Shown here: one piece after another, positions 43,977 to 52,905 of the stretch
Position numbering within the stretch: the stretch's first letter is position 1
Layout of the letters: each line of letters begins with the position of its first letter
Assembly: GCF_031599675.1 (NCBI RefSeq)
Contig: NZ_CP134223.1
Span: 4,278,001 to 4,342,000, forward strand
Direction: 5' to 3'
Origin: Paenibacillus pedocola
GTDB taxonomy: Bacteria > Bacillota > Bacilli > Paenibacillales > Paenibacillaceae
Length of the DNA stretch: 64,000 bases
Notes under the pieces: generated by a model
What the model was told of the DNA's origin: nothing
What the model saw: the letters and a program-made list of their open reading frames with translations, nothing else
The model's database searches: none
Position numbers and translations under genes: made by a program

Positions 43977-44243
43977 TTATTCATCCTTAATCACTATTCG
44001 ATCTGTCCCCATATATTCCCGGAAAAAGTCGATGTCGAATAATTTACCTTGGGTATTAGTATGCTTATACTCTGTTTTCTTCAAATGTGCTAATCTGGTA
44101 CTTTCCGAGTTAGTGACATCGTAAGGGACTGTTTCGTTATAATCAAAGGTTAATGTAATTTTTGAACCTTTCTCAGCGACAATGATGATTGATGCATAAA
44201 AGTCATTGAGGAAGGAGAGATTTCCTCCACATCTACAAACCAC
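43977..44243 (-). CDS. Hypothetical accessory protein (possibly 3' part of the preceding gene)
   Basis: About 88 residues from a GTG: VCRCGGNLSFLNDFYASIII, then EKGSKITLTFDYNETVPYDV and a C-terminal FDIDFFREYMGTDRIVIKD. GGGGGA is only one base from the GTG, so initiation is doubtful. It lies in the same frame as the gene just upstream, separated by a TAA and 18 bases. It may be a separate small immunity gene or the rest of a broken longer one. Family unknown. Confidence 0.45.
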   Translation of the reverse strand: MVCRCGGNLSFLNDFYASIIIVAEKGSKITLTFDYNETVPYDVTNSESTRLAHLKKTEYKHTNTQGKLFDIDFFREYMGTDRIVIKDE

Positions 44244-44261
44244 GTCCCCCTTTTTTAGGAG

Positions 44262-44576
44262 TTACCGCCAGCTATGAAAGTTCCTCCGCCCTTTAAAGAA
44301 ATCCCCTTCAACCAGTTCAAAATCTGCTCCTTTGACTTTCTCTATCCGGATCTTCATTATCCCATATACGTAAAGCGAATCATCCTCTATATCAATGCCT
44401 TGACTGATCATCTGATCCTTAAATTGAAAAATATTCACAACTGAATTCAAAAGTTCGAACTCGTATGTACCCCTAATATCGCTTGGGAAATTAAGAAATA
44501 CAGTTGGAGATGTTTCATCATCCCTGCCTAATACTGCATCAAATTCTTCATTACTAATATCCAGAGTAATTATCAT
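44262..44576 (-). CDS. Hypothetical accessory protein
   Basis: 104 residues, acidic: MIITLDISNEEFDAVLGRDD, TVFLNFPSDIRGTYEFELLN, then YVYGIMKIRIEKVKGADFEL and FFKGRRNFHSW. GAGGAATT precedes the ATG. No membrane segment. It resembles small immunity proteins in size and composition; no toxin partner is adjacent upstream, where the sigF terminator lies. Confidence 0.55.
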   Translation of the reverse strand: MIITLDISNEEFDAVLGRDDETSPTVFLNFPSDIRGTYEFELLNSVVNIFQFKDQMISQGIDIEDDSLYVYGIMKIRIEKVKGADFELVEGDFFKGRRNFHSWR

Positions 44577-44673
44577 ATTAATTCCTCACTTTCTTATTTC
44601 AACTGCCCACTACTTGCAGAGGAATCAGTAACCAGCAGAACTTCATAGGGACAATCATACCAAAATATCCCAA

Positions 44674-44702
44674 ACAAAAAAACCGCCTCTCCCGAGGCGG
44701 CT
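44674..44702 (-). terminator. Terminator of the spoIIA operon
   Basis: CCGCCTC pairs with GAGGCGG around a 4-nt loop, followed by TTTTTTTG on the minus strand. It lies about 100 bp past sigF. Confidence 0.9.
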
Positions 44703-44805
44703 CTGCACCGTACCTTATACTGCACCCGTCACTTTACATCATCATACTTAACTGCTAACCCATATTACTATTTGCCGCCGCAAGTAGAACAGCCAGCACC
44801 GCGCT

Positions 44806-45561
44806 CTACTGCGCAATCTGCTCACGAATGTTCGCGAGGATCTTCTTCTCCAGCCTCGACACCTGGACCTGCGAGATGCCGAGGCGGCTGGCGACTTCGG
44901 ACTGGGTCTGGTCGCGGTAGTAGCGCAGGTAGACGATCAGACGCTCGCGTTCGGTGAGTGCGCCGATGGCCTCGCTCAGCGCGAGCTTGTCGAACCAGCG
45001 TTCCTGCGACTCGTCGGCGATCTGGTCGATTAGGGTGATCGGATCGCCGTCATTCTCGAACACGGTCTCGTGGATCGAGGTCGGCGGCTTGTTGGCTTCC
45101 TGAGCAAACACTATTTCTTCCGGTGTTACACCAAGTGCCTCCGCAACCTCGCCGATGGTCGGCAGGCGGTCCAGCGTTTTGGACATTTCGTCCTTCATCT
45201 TGCGCACCTTGTTGGCCATCTCCTTGAGCGAGCGGCTGACCTTGAGGGTCCCGTCATCGCGCAGGAAACGCTGGATCTCGCCGATGATCATCGGCACAGC
45301 ATAGGTGGAGAATTTGACCTCATAGCTGAGGTCGAATTTATCAACGGACTTGAGCAGTCCGATACAACCGATTTGGAACAAATCATCAGGCTCATACCCG
45401 CGGTTCATAAACCGCTGCACCACCGACCAGACAAGGCGGATGTTGCAGCTTACGAGCGTGTCGCGGGCCAGATTATCTCCGGCCTGACTGAGCGCAATAA
45501 GACGTTTGACCTCCGCATCGTCCAAATAGGTCGGCGGAGCTTTTTTTGATTCTGCTTCCAT
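44806..45561 (-). CDS. sigF: RNA polymerase sporulation sigma factor SigF
   Basis: 251 residues. Sigma-2 with DNLARDTLVSCNIRLVWSVV and FQIGCIGLLKSVDKFDLSYE, a sigma-3 region, and sigma-4 with LTERERLIVYLRYYRDQTQS plus EVASRLGISQVQVSRLEKKI. It is the first forespore-specific sigma factor, held inactive by SpoIIAB until SpoIIAA releases it. It is last in spoIIAA-spoIIAB-sigF, 11 bp after spoIIAB, followed by a strong terminator. Confidence 0.97.
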   Translation of the reverse strand: MEAESKKAPPTYLDDAEVKRLIALSQAGDNLARDTLVSCNIRLVWSVVQRFMNRGYEPDDLFQIGCIGLLKSVDKFDLSYEVKFSTYAVPMIIGEIQRFLRDDGTLKVSRSLKEMANKVRKMKDEMSKTLDRLPTIGEVAEALGVTPEEIVFAQEANKPPTSIHETVFENDGDPITLIDQIADESQERWFDKLALSEAIGALTERERLIVYLRYYRDQTQSEVASRLGISQVQVSRLEKKILANIREQIAQ

Positions 45562-45572
45562 GGCTCCAACCC

Positions 45573-46028
45573 CTAATTGTATAAAGCTTTTTTCGAAACG
45601 ATCGTTTTCTTCATAGAAATGGAGGTACCGCGCCCCGGTTCACTGGTCACTTCGAATTCATCCATGAAATTCTCCATAATCGTAAAACCCATGCCCGACC
45701 GCTCCAGCTCCGGCTTGGACGTGTACAGAGGCTGCTGTGCCAGCTCCAGATCCTCAATGCCGTTCCCCTGATCCTCTATGGTCAGGTGCACGGTCTCATT
45801 GTCGATCGACGCCGAGATGCTGACAATCCCTTCTGGATTACTGTCATATCCGTGGATGATACAGTTGGTGACCGCCTCCGAGACAACAGTCTTTAGATCA
45901 TTCAGTTCTTCCATGGTAGGATCGAGCCGGGAGACGAAGGCCGCTACCACCACACGCGCGAACGATTCGTTCTCCGAGAGGGCGGCAAACTGGACACTCA
46001 TGAAGTTACCAGCTTCACTCTTTGTCAT
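45573..46028 (-). CDS. spoIIAB: Anti-sigma F factor SpoIIAB
   Basis: 151 residues, a GHKL-fold kinase. It has the N-box VVSEAVTNCIIHGYDS, DQGNGIEDL and the ATP-lid end RSGMGFTIMENFMDEFEV. It binds and inactivates SigF, and phosphorylates SpoIIAA. The ATG overlaps the spoIIAA stop codon by 4 bp (ATGA), giving coupled translation. The N-terminus may begin slightly inside the annotated start, at MSVQFAAL. Confidence 0.97.
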   Translation of the reverse strand: MTKSEAGNFMSVQFAALSENESFARVVVAAFVSRLDPTMEELNDLKTVVSEAVTNCIIHGYDSNPEGIVSISASIDNETVHLTIEDQGNGIEDLELAQQPLYTSKPELERSGMGFTIMENFMDEFEVTSEPGRGTSISMKKTIVSKKALYN

Positions 46029-46378
46029 AACGCAACCTCCAAATCCGAGAGCGCAGAACTCTCGTCGTCATATAGGGACATGATTTTGAACAGGCCCGAC
46101 ATTTCCAGCAGCCGCTTCACTGGGGCGGTGGCATCGCAGACAGCCATTTTCCCGCCTTTACTGCGAATCAGCTTGTACCTTCCAAGAATGACGCCAAGGC
46201 CTGAGCTATCCATGAACTGCAGCTCTTTCAGGCTGAGAATCAGATGCTCCACCTGGCCCCGCATAATCGCTTCATCCATCTCCATACGAACATAATCGGC
46301 TGCGTGATGATCCAGCTCTCCCGATAAACGGACAACCAGCACACCCCGGTGATGCTCCATCTCCACATGAGAATTCAT
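46025..46378 (-). CDS. spoIIAA: Anti-sigma F factor antagonist SpoIIAA
   Basis: 117 residues, a STAS-domain protein. The ATG at 46378 follows AGGAGAG and gives MNSHVEMEHHRGVLVVRLSG. The conserved phosphorylation Ser is in LQFMDSSGLGVILGRYK. Unphosphorylated SpoIIAA removes SpoIIAB from SigF in the forespore. First gene of spoIIA; a SigH promoter is expected upstream by family knowledge but was not clearly identified. Confidence 0.95.
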   Translation of the reverse strand: MNSHVEMEHHRGVLVVRLSGELDHHAADYVRMEMDEAIMRGQVEHLILSLKELQFMDSSGLGVILGRYKLIRSKGGKMAVCDATAPVKRLLEMSGLFKIMSLYDDESSALSDLEVAL

Positions 46379-46551
46379 ACTTGCCACTCTCCTCTTCGTT
46401 GCTTTCAAAACCGCCCTGTAACTTGGTGCATTCCCCTACAAGGACAAGGTTTTCTACATGGCAATTGAGGATTCCTGCTCCCCGACAAAACTAGAAGAAA
46501 ACCCCTAAGAATCTACAGAGGACACAAGGGGAATCTACAAAATGCAAGAAA

Positions 46552-47748
46552 TTAATCAACCGTGAACAGCGATCCCGTCGTGCGCTTGAACAGCTTCCAC
46601 CAGCCTGCCTTCGGCACAGCTTCGCCCGCCTTGAGCTCATATTCTTTAATTACACTCGTGCCCTGGTAGACTACCAGCTTGCCAATGGTCTGATCTGCGG
46701 TGATTGGCGCTTTTACACTGTCCGGCAGTACCAGCTCGTTGCGGATACCTTCCTGGGTAATTCCCTTTTTGAGCAGGACGCTGTAGGTTTCCTTGGCGGT
46801 AATCGGCAGTACCTTTTTCACACCTTTTTCGATGTTCAGCGTACCGATGGTGTCACCAGCTTTATAGATCGTGTGCATTTTATATTGTGAAAAGAGATAA
46901 TCGAACATGCCCGACACTTCACTGTTGCGCGTCTTCGTGTTCGGTTCACCCAGCACTACTGCAACGGCGCGGAGTCCGTCTCTGGCAGCAGTTGCCGAGA
47001 GGCAGAACTTGGCTTCCGATGTATAGCCGGTCTTCAGACCATCGGCTCCCGTATAAAAGCGCACCAGCTTGTTCGTGTTGACCAGCCAGAACGGTTTGGC
47101 CGAATCCTTGCGCAGATAGTCCTGATAGGAACCGGTATATTTAATAATCCGTTCATGCTTGAGCAGCTCCCTGCTGATGACGGCAATGTCATGGGCCGAG
47201 GAATAATGATTCGCAGCCGGCAGGCCGTTACAGTTGGCAAAATGCGTATCCTTCAGGCCAAGCGCCTCCGCTTTACTGTTCATCATATCGACAAAAGCAC
47301 TCTCTGAGCCGGCGATTTTCTCCGCCATTGCAACAGAGGCATCATTACCGGAAGCCATAGCGATGCCTTTCAGCATCTCGTCCACCGTCATTTCTTCACC
47401 GGGCTCCAAAAAAATCTGCGAACCGCCCATCGATGCCGCATATTCGCTCGTCCGCACCTTGTCGGTCAATTGCAGTCTGCCTTCATCCAGCGCTTCAACG
47501 GTCAGCAGCATCGTCATAATTTTGGTAATACTGGCCGGCGGCAGCTTGTCATGGCTGTTCTTCTCATAAATAATGGTGCCGGTGCCCGCATCCATTAGAA
47601 TGGCGGAACGCGCTCCCGGCGCGAGATCAACAGCAGCAGCGGTATTACCGGTACTTTTAGCCTTTTCCTCCGCAAATGCGCCTGGTGCCGCTCCCAGAAC
47701 CGAAACAGCCATACATAGCACAAGCGTCATATAACGAATTTTTCTCAA
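46552..47748 (-). CDS. dacF: D-alanyl-D-alanine carboxypeptidase DacF
   Basis: 398 residues. The TTG at 47748 lies 7 bases after AGGAGGGG. A signal peptide ends in APGAFAEE. The penicillin-binding protein motifs are complete: SxxK in PPASITKIMTML, SGN in MASGNDAS, and KTG in GLKTGYTSEA. The C-terminal PBP5-type domain follows (VLLKKGITQEGI). It trims peptidoglycan pentapeptides and tunes cross-linking of the spore cortex. Upstream of spoIIAA, the same order as in Bacillus. Confidence 0.95.
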   Translation of the reverse strand: MRKIRYMTLVLCMAVSVLGAAPGAFAEEKAKSTGNTAAAVDLAPGARSAILMDAGTGTIIYEKNSHDKLPPASITKIMTMLLTVEALDEGRLQLTDKVRTSEYAASMGGSQIFLEPGEEMTVDEMLKGIAMASGNDASVAMAEKIAGSESAFVDMMNSKAEALGLKDTHFANCNGLPAANHYSSAHDIAVISRELLKHERIIKYTGSYQDYLRKDSAKPFWLVNTNKLVRFYTGADGLKTGYTSEAKFCLSATAARDGLRAVAVVLGEPNTKTRNSEVSGMFDYLFSQYKMHTIYKAGDTIGTLNIEKGVKKVLPITAKETYSVLLKKGITQEGIRNELVLPDSVKAPITADQTIGKLVVYQGTSVIKEYELKAGEAVPKAGWWKLFKRTTGSLFTVD

Positions 47749-47840
47749 AGTGGTTCCCCTCCTGAACATTAACCTTCATTTCACAGGTACTGTATTCCAG
47801 TTTGGTCAGAAAGGCAGGAAATTATTCCAATTCACGCAGA

Positions 47841-47888
47841 AAAAAAGAGCCTTCCCCTGCATCCTTAAGGATGCTACAGAGAAAGCCC
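47841..47888 (-). terminator. Terminator of the aminopeptidase gene
   Basis: GCATCC-TTAA-GGATGC inside an imperfect GGGCTTTC/GGAAGGCTC stem, followed by TTTTTTTCTG on the minus strand. Confidence 0.7.
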
Positions 47889-47979
47889 CAGGCAACAACG
47901 GCAAATGATCCGTTATCTTGAGTTTCCACAATTATTTGATAGTTTGGCTAATTCACCAGTAGAGTCGTCACTCCTAAAC

Positions 47980-48924
47980 TTAGAGCAATTCTCCCGCAAG
48001 CATAATTAACTTATCGTCGATATACACGTCAGGCTTCATTACCACTGCATCGATATGTACTCCTGCGGCTACTATACCTCCAAAGGTATTATTGCTGCCA
48101 AATGCCACATGGATAGTTCCGTATACCTTCTCGTCCTCCAGAACCACACCTGTAATTCTCGCCTTGTTGTTCGTTCCGATGCCAAATTCGCCAAGGAAGC
48201 GCCCGTCGCCTGCTCCAAGCATCTGCAGCAGCTTGTCCCCGCCTTCGCCTTCGGCTGCAGTTAGACGGCCCTGCTCCACGGTAAGCACCAGCGGACTTTT
48301 CAGCGCACCAATTCCTGCGATGGAGCCGTCCACCTTAATCTGTCCTGCCGCAGTACCTTCCATCGGTGCAATATACGCTTCGCCGGAAGGCAGGTTACCC
48401 GATTCTCCCGGATTGAGATATAAACCTGTGCTCAGCACACCGTCTCTGCTGTCAATCGAGAAGCTCAGACTCAGCCCGTCCTTCTCCACGCGTACTTCGC
48501 TACCTGCGGACAGCAGGGCGGCAACCTGTTCAGTCAGCTCTTTGACCTGCGCATAATCGGCAGTTATTGCTCCATTGCTGAACATATCATCCGTCATGCA
48601 CGGCATGGTGGCGACACGGGTTCCCGCTGCTGCTGCCTGCTTGCGGGCAGCCGTATGTGTCATGGAATGTGTAGTAATACAGACGGCCACATCCGCTTTA
48701 GCCATAGCTTCGGCAACCGGAGCCGGCGGCTCCTCGCCCGATTTGCTCCGCGGCTGCATGATCAGCAGCATCGATTCAGCCTCTAGTCTCTTGCCTGCTT
48801 CATAGATAGATTCGGCAAGCTCACGCTTGTCATCATCAGCCACAACAGCCAGCAGTTCACCGCGGCTAAGCCCCAGACAATCCTTCAGTACATTCATGCT
48901 GATTAGTATCCTTGATTCACTCAT
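47980..48924 (-). CDS. Aminopeptidase of the AmpS/PepT M29-like family
   Basis: 314 residues of the leucyl aminopeptidase (M29-like, COG2309) type. The N-terminal Rossmann-like half has SRGELLAVVADDDKRELAES and VAVCITTHSMTHTAARKQA. The C-terminal half holds the metal-site-like motifs: GEAYIAPMEGTAAGQIKVDG, LGEFGIGTNNKARITGVVLE with DEKVYGTIHVAFGSNNTFGG, and HIDAVVMKPDVYID. Cytoplasmic. Peptidase activity is inferred; related proteins include ring-cleaving dioxygenases, so the reaction is not certain. Confidence 0.8.
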   Translation of the reverse strand: MSESRILISMNVLKDCLGLSRGELLAVVADDDKRELAESIYEAGKRLEAESMLLIMQPRSKSGEEPPAPVAEAMAKADVAVCITTHSMTHTAARKQAAAAGTRVATMPCMTDDMFSNGAITADYAQVKELTEQVAALLSAGSEVRVEKDGLSLSFSIDSRDGVLSTGLYLNPGESGNLPSGEAYIAPMEGTAAGQIKVDGSIAGIGALKSPLVLTVEQGRLTAAEGEGGDKLLQMLGAGDGRFLGEFGIGTNNKARITGVVLEDEKVYGTIHVAFGSNNTFGGIVAAGVHIDAVVMKPDVYIDDKLIMLAGELL

Positions 48925-49161
48925 GTTAACTTCCTCCCGATTACACCATTTCCGCTATCTATTCACCGGTTTAGGCGGTATGACAGCACGGCAGGCACTC
49001 CAGCAGAGGCCGCCCATTCTCTATGCTGCTCCACTTCACTCTTACAGTCAAGTATTATCACATCCTCTTTGCCGCGAGCTCTTATTCCATTAAAAGGGAA
49101 ACGCTGCCCGCTGCCGAATATCTGAATAGACAAAAGTCACTACAAGAATGAGGGAGAATAT

Positions 49162-50211
49162 ATGAGGATTGAACAACTTCACCAAACGATTGCCAACACA
49201 GCCCAAAGCTCAGGGTTTTCAGGAACAGTGCTGGTATCCGGCCGCGAACACGAATTGATTCTGGAAGCCTACGGCCATGCGAACCTGGCGGATAACCGGC
49301 TGAATAAGCCCGACACACGTTTCGGCATCGCTTCAGGCTGCAAGCTGTTCACAGCTATTGCCATCTGCCAGCTGGTCGAACAGGGTAAGCTTTCTTTTGA
49401 GAGTAGAGCTCTGGAAGTGTTACAAGAAGGGGGACTTGCGTTCCCGCTGTTCAGTCCGGATATAACCGTGCATCAGCTGCTGACGCACAGCTCGGGCATC
49501 GGAGATTATTTTGACGAAGAGACAATGGATGATTTCGCAGAGTTGTGGAAGGCCATACCGATGTATACACTCAGGCGTCTTGAGGATTTCCTGCCGATGT
49601 TCCAGAACCTGCCGATGAAATTCAACCCCGGTGACAGATTTCACTATAACAACGCGGGTTATATCATGCTCGGTCTGCTCGTTGAGGCAGCAAGCGGGAT
49701 GGCTTTCTCGGATTATGTGGAGCAGCATATTTTCCTGCCTTGCGGCATGCAGCATTCCGGTTATTTTGCGCTGGATAATCTACCGGCCAATACGGCCATG
49801 GGATATATAGAAGAGGAAGATGGAAGCTTGATCACCAATATCTACTCCATACCGGTAAAAGGGGGCGCAGACGGCGGAGCGTTCATAACTGCAACAGACA
49901 TGCAGCTATTGTGGAACGGCCTGTTCAACCATCGGCTGCTGAACGAGGAAACGACTGCTCTGCTGCTAACGCCGCATATTCATCAAAATCAGGATAACTA
50001 CTATGGCTATGGCGTGTGGATTACCAAGCTGAATGGAGAAGTGTACAAATATCATGTGATGGGCTCCGACCCCGGCGTCTCCTTTCGCTCGGCGTTCTAT
50101 CCTGCAAGCGGTGTTACCTTCGCCGCCCTCTGCAACCGGAGCAAGGGCGCTTACCAGATCATGCGGACGGTGGAGAGCTGTTTGGCAGGTAGGGAAACTC
50201 CTGGGGATTAA
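49162..50211 (+). CDS. Serine hydrolase of the beta-lactamase/PBP4* family
   Basis: 349 residues. The nucleophile SxxK is in GIASGCKLFTAIAI (Ser near residue 56), the Y-x-N motif in DRFHYNNAGYIMLGLL, and a C-terminal HVMGSDPGVSFRSAF replaces the K-T-G triad, as in many esterase-type members. No signal peptide, so cytoplasmic. GAGGGAG precedes the ATG. It is divergent from the aminopeptidase gene. Substrate unknown; esterase or D-amino-acid peptidase are possible. Confidence 0.88.
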   Translation: MRIEQLHQTIANTAQSSGFSGTVLVSGREHELILEAYGHANLADNRLNKPDTRFGIASGCKLFTAIAICQLVEQGKLSFESRALEVLQEGGLAFPLFSPDITVHQLLTHSSGIGDYFDEETMDDFAELWKAIPMYTLRRLEDFLPMFQNLPMKFNPGDRFHYNNAGYIMLGLLVEAASGMAFSDYVEQHIFLPCGMQHSGYFALDNLPANTAMGYIEEEDGSLITNIYSIPVKGGADGGAFITATDMQLLWNGLFNHRLLNEETTALLLTPHIHQNQDNYYGYGVWITKLNGEVYKYHVMGSDPGVSFRSAFYPASGVTFAALCNRSKGAYQIMRTVESCLAGRETPGD

Positions 50212-50240
50212 CGGATAGCAAGCAATTAGTGAACGTGCAA

Positions 50241-50275
50241 AAAAGCCGTACAGAACAGATTGTTCTATACGGCTT
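50241..50275. terminator. Bidirectional terminator
   Basis: AGCCGTA...TACGGCT with an AGAACA/TGTTCT inner stem. On the minus strand it is followed by TTTTTTGC, on the plus strand by TATAATTT. It serves convergent genes. Confidence 0.9.
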
Positions 50276-50638
50276 ATAATTTAAGTGGAAAAGTTGGCTG
50301 TAATTCCCGCCATTTCCGGAATCACTGAGCGAATAGCGGGAATACCTCCACTTAATTGCCGGAAAAAGCACCTCTTTATCCAAAAGGTGGTTCATTAAAT
50401 GGAGTATTTCCCGCTAATTCTTCCAAAAGCCTCGGTGGAGTCAAATTAGCAGGAGGATTTCCATTTAATCGATGACGCCTTCTTCTTAGCCCCCAAAAGA
50501 GTCCCGGAAGAAAGTACAATATTTTAGCGTCTTAGCCACTTGGTAACACAAATAAGTTCTTAGAGTTACTTAGCAGTTCTTAGTGTAACTAGCAGTACTA
50601 GCACAATCCCCGTTACCCGGCTTCACTTGGTGTGTTAC
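50276..50638. repeat. Intergenic repeat region
   Basis: 363 bp with no gene. Several short related units, such as AAGTGGA (50283) with TCCACTT (50347), GGGAATACCTCCACTTAATT, AATGGAGTATTTCCCGCTAA and TTTCCATTTAATCG, alternate in direct and inverted order. GAGCGAA lies inside, as in the second repeat region at 57727-57901. This looks like a genome-wide intergenic repeat family. Near 50550-50590 TTCTTAG and ACTTAG repeat. Confidence 0.5.
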
Positions 50639-51970
50639 TTAGTACCGTGTTACGCCATCCTTCGTTACAAGCGCGAATACCAGCGGCTGCGGCGGAACCG
50701 GCTGAGCGGAAATGCGGTAAGCTTCCAGCACCTTGGCTTCCGCTTCCTGCACTTTGCTCTCACTGGCATCGTTCACATGCAGGACGGCAAGCGTATCGCC
50801 TGCGGCAACGGCATCGCCGACCTTCAGCGACAGCTGAATACCGACACCCAGATCAATCAGCGACTCCTTGGTCTCACGGCCTGCACCCAGCAGCATGGCG
50901 GCCACGCCGATTTCCTCGGCCTGGATGCTCTCCACATATCCTGCGGACGCTGCCTTCACTTCGATGAAGCGGCTTGCTGACGGCAGGGTATCCGGTGCCT
51001 CGACCTGTGTAACATCGCCGCCCTGTGCAGCTACCATCTGTTTGAACTTATCAAAGGCGCTGCCGTCCTCAATATGGGACATCAGGATTGTCCGCGCTTC
51101 GGCTTCATCCTTCGCTTTGCCGCCGAGAACCAGCATCTGGCTGCCCAGAATGAGGCAGACCTCCTGCAGATCCTTTGGCCCGTGGCCCTTCAAGGTCTCG
51201 ATGCCTTCCTTGACCTCCAGCGCATTGCCGATGCCGAAGCCCAGCGGCTGGTCCATATCACTGATGACCGCAACCGTGTTGCGGCCCAGATGTGTACCGA
51301 TATCGACCATGGCCTGGGCCAGGGCGATCGAATCGTCGAGCGTCTTCATGAACGCGCCGCTGCCGGTTTTGACATCAAGTACGATGGCGTCTGCGCCGGC
51401 GGCGATTTTCTTGCTCATAACGGAGCTGGCAATCAGCGGAATGGATTCCACGGTTGCGGTCACGTCACGCAGCGCATACAGCTTCTTGTCGGCAGGGGTA
51501 ATGTTGCCGGATTGCCCGATAACGGCAGCGCCGATCTCTCCGACCTGGGCGAAGAACTGCTCACGGCCCATCTCCACTGAGAAGCCGCTGATCGACTCCA
51601 GCTTATCAAGTGTGCCGCCAGTGTGTCCCAGCCCGCGGCCGGACATTTTGGCAACCGGAACTCCGGCGGAAGCCACCAGCGGTGCAAGTACCACCGTCGT
51701 TTTATCACCTACGCCGCCAGTGGAATGCTTGTCCACCTTAATTCCGGCGATAGGACTTAAATCTACCTGGTCGCCGGACATCGCCATTTCCAGTGTCAGA
51801 TCGCCGGTTTCCCGCGCGTTCATTCCCCGGAAGTAGACGGCCATTGCCCAGGCTGAAATCTGGTAATCCGGAATTTCGCCTTTGCTGTAACCCTGGATCA
51901 GGTAGGCGATTTCCTCACGGCTTAGCTCGCCGCCGTCTCTTTTTTTCTGAATCAGATCAACCGCACGCAT
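50639..51970 (-). CDS. pdp: Pyrimidine-nucleoside phosphorylase
   Basis: 443 residues. The thymidine phosphorylase signature is complete: KVDKHSTGGVGDKTTVVLAP, SGRGLGHTGGTLDKLES, and the lysine- and glycine-rich C-terminal lid domain (GAGRETKESLIDLGVGIQLS). It cleaves uridine, deoxyuridine and thymidine with phosphate to base plus (deoxy)ribose-1-phosphate, which DeoB then converts. The ATG overlaps the upstream punA stop by one base (TAATG), so translation is coupled. Last gene of the salvage operon. Confidence 0.95.
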   Translation of the reverse strand: MRAVDLIQKKRDGGELSREEIAYLIQGYSKGEIPDYQISAWAMAVYFRGMNARETGDLTLEMAMSGDQVDLSPIAGIKVDKHSTGGVGDKTTVVLAPLVASAGVPVAKMSGRGLGHTGGTLDKLESISGFSVEMGREQFFAQVGEIGAAVIGQSGNITPADKKLYALRDVTATVESIPLIASSVMSKKIAAGADAIVLDVKTGSGAFMKTLDDSIALAQAMVDIGTHLGRNTVAVISDMDQPLGFGIGNALEVKEGIETLKGHGPKDLQEVCLILGSQMLVLGGKAKDEAEARTILMSHIEDGSAFDKFKQMVAAQGGDVTQVEAPDTLPSASRFIEVKAASAGYVESIQAEEIGVAAMLLGAGRETKESLIDLGVGIQLSLKVGDAVAAGDTLAVLHVNDASESKVQEAEAKVLEAYRISAQPVPPQPLVFALVTKDGVTRY

Positions 51971-52830
51971 TATACCTGTACCTCACGCACAAATGCACGG
52001 ACAAGTCCGATGAATTTCGGCTTGGTCAGGTTAGCTACTTTCACTACCTGCTCATGTGTCAGCGGCTCCAGCTCATCGCCAATCGCCATGTCGGTGATAC
52101 AAGTGATGCCGAGCACGCGCAGCTTGCTGTGGCTGGCAACAATCACTTCCGGTACGGTGGACATGCCGACCGCGTCTCCGCCGAGGTAAGCGAGCATTTT
52201 CAGCTCAGCCGGTGTCTCATAAGTCGGGCCGCTGATGCCGGCATAAACGCCTTCCTGCAGCACAAGCGCTTCACCGTCAACACCTTTGACGTCAACCGCC
52301 AGCTTTTTGGCCAGCTCAATATATTCAGGGTCATAGGCACGGGACATATCCGGGAAACGTACACCCAGCTCCGGATCATTCGGTCCGATCAGCGGGTTGT
52401 CACCGGTCATATTGAGGTGGTCAGTGATCAGCATCAGGTCACCGGCTTTGAACGCCCGGTTCATGCCGCCCCCGGCATTGGTAATAACCAGCGTTCCTAC
52501 GCCCAGCTTAGCCATTACATACACAGGCAGCACAACTTTGCGCATTTCATAGCCTTCATAATAGTGGAAACGGCCCTGCATGATGATTACATCCTTGCCT
52601 TCCAGCTTACCGATTACGAACCGGCCGGCATGACCTTCCACCGTGGAACGCGGGAAATGAGGAATTTCTTCGTAAGGCAGATAGACTGCGTCTTCAATCT
52701 GGTCGCCCAGATCACCAAGCCCCGAACCAAGAATCAGTCCGATGCTTGGGCTGTACTGTCCGAATTTGGACTTAATATATGCTGCCGCTTCTTTTACTTG
52801 GGTACCGTAAGCGATAGTTGTCTGTGTCAT
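51970..52830 (-). CDS. punA: Purine-nucleoside phosphorylase (copy 2)
   Basis: 286 residues, trimeric PNP type. Phosphate loop in IGLILGSGLGDLGDQIED, FPRSTVEGHAGRFVIGKLEG, GRFHYYEGYEMRKVVLPVYV, NAGGGMNRAFKAGDLMLITD, and the purine-site YETPAELKMLAYLGGDAVGM. It cleaves inosine and guanosine (and deoxy forms). It is a paralogue of the next gene upstream at roughly half identity, 75 bp away. AGGTTCATC lies just before the ATG. Confidence 0.95.
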   Translation of the reverse strand: MTQTTIAYGTQVKEAAAYIKSKFGQYSPSIGLILGSGLGDLGDQIEDAVYLPYEEIPHFPRSTVEGHAGRFVIGKLEGKDVIIMQGRFHYYEGYEMRKVVLPVYVMAKLGVGTLVITNAGGGMNRAFKAGDLMLITDHLNMTGDNPLIGPNDPELGVRFPDMSRAYDPEYIELAKKLAVDVKGVDGEALVLQEGVYAGISGPTYETPAELKMLAYLGGDAVGMSTVPEVIVASHSKLRVLGITCITDMAIGDELEPLTHEQVVKVANLTKPKFIGLVRAFVREVQV

Positions 52831-52905
52831 GAGATGAACCTCCCGGAATGAATAGTTTTGCGTACAATATAATTTTTCAACAGATGCCGCTCATAACAGC
52901 GCAGC

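Noticed and set aside
50868..51836. Plus-strand frame of 322 codons; similar long antisense frames at 51793-52851 and 52945-53910
   Set aside because: All are shadows of the pdp, punA and deoB genes, a common effect of GC-rich third positions.
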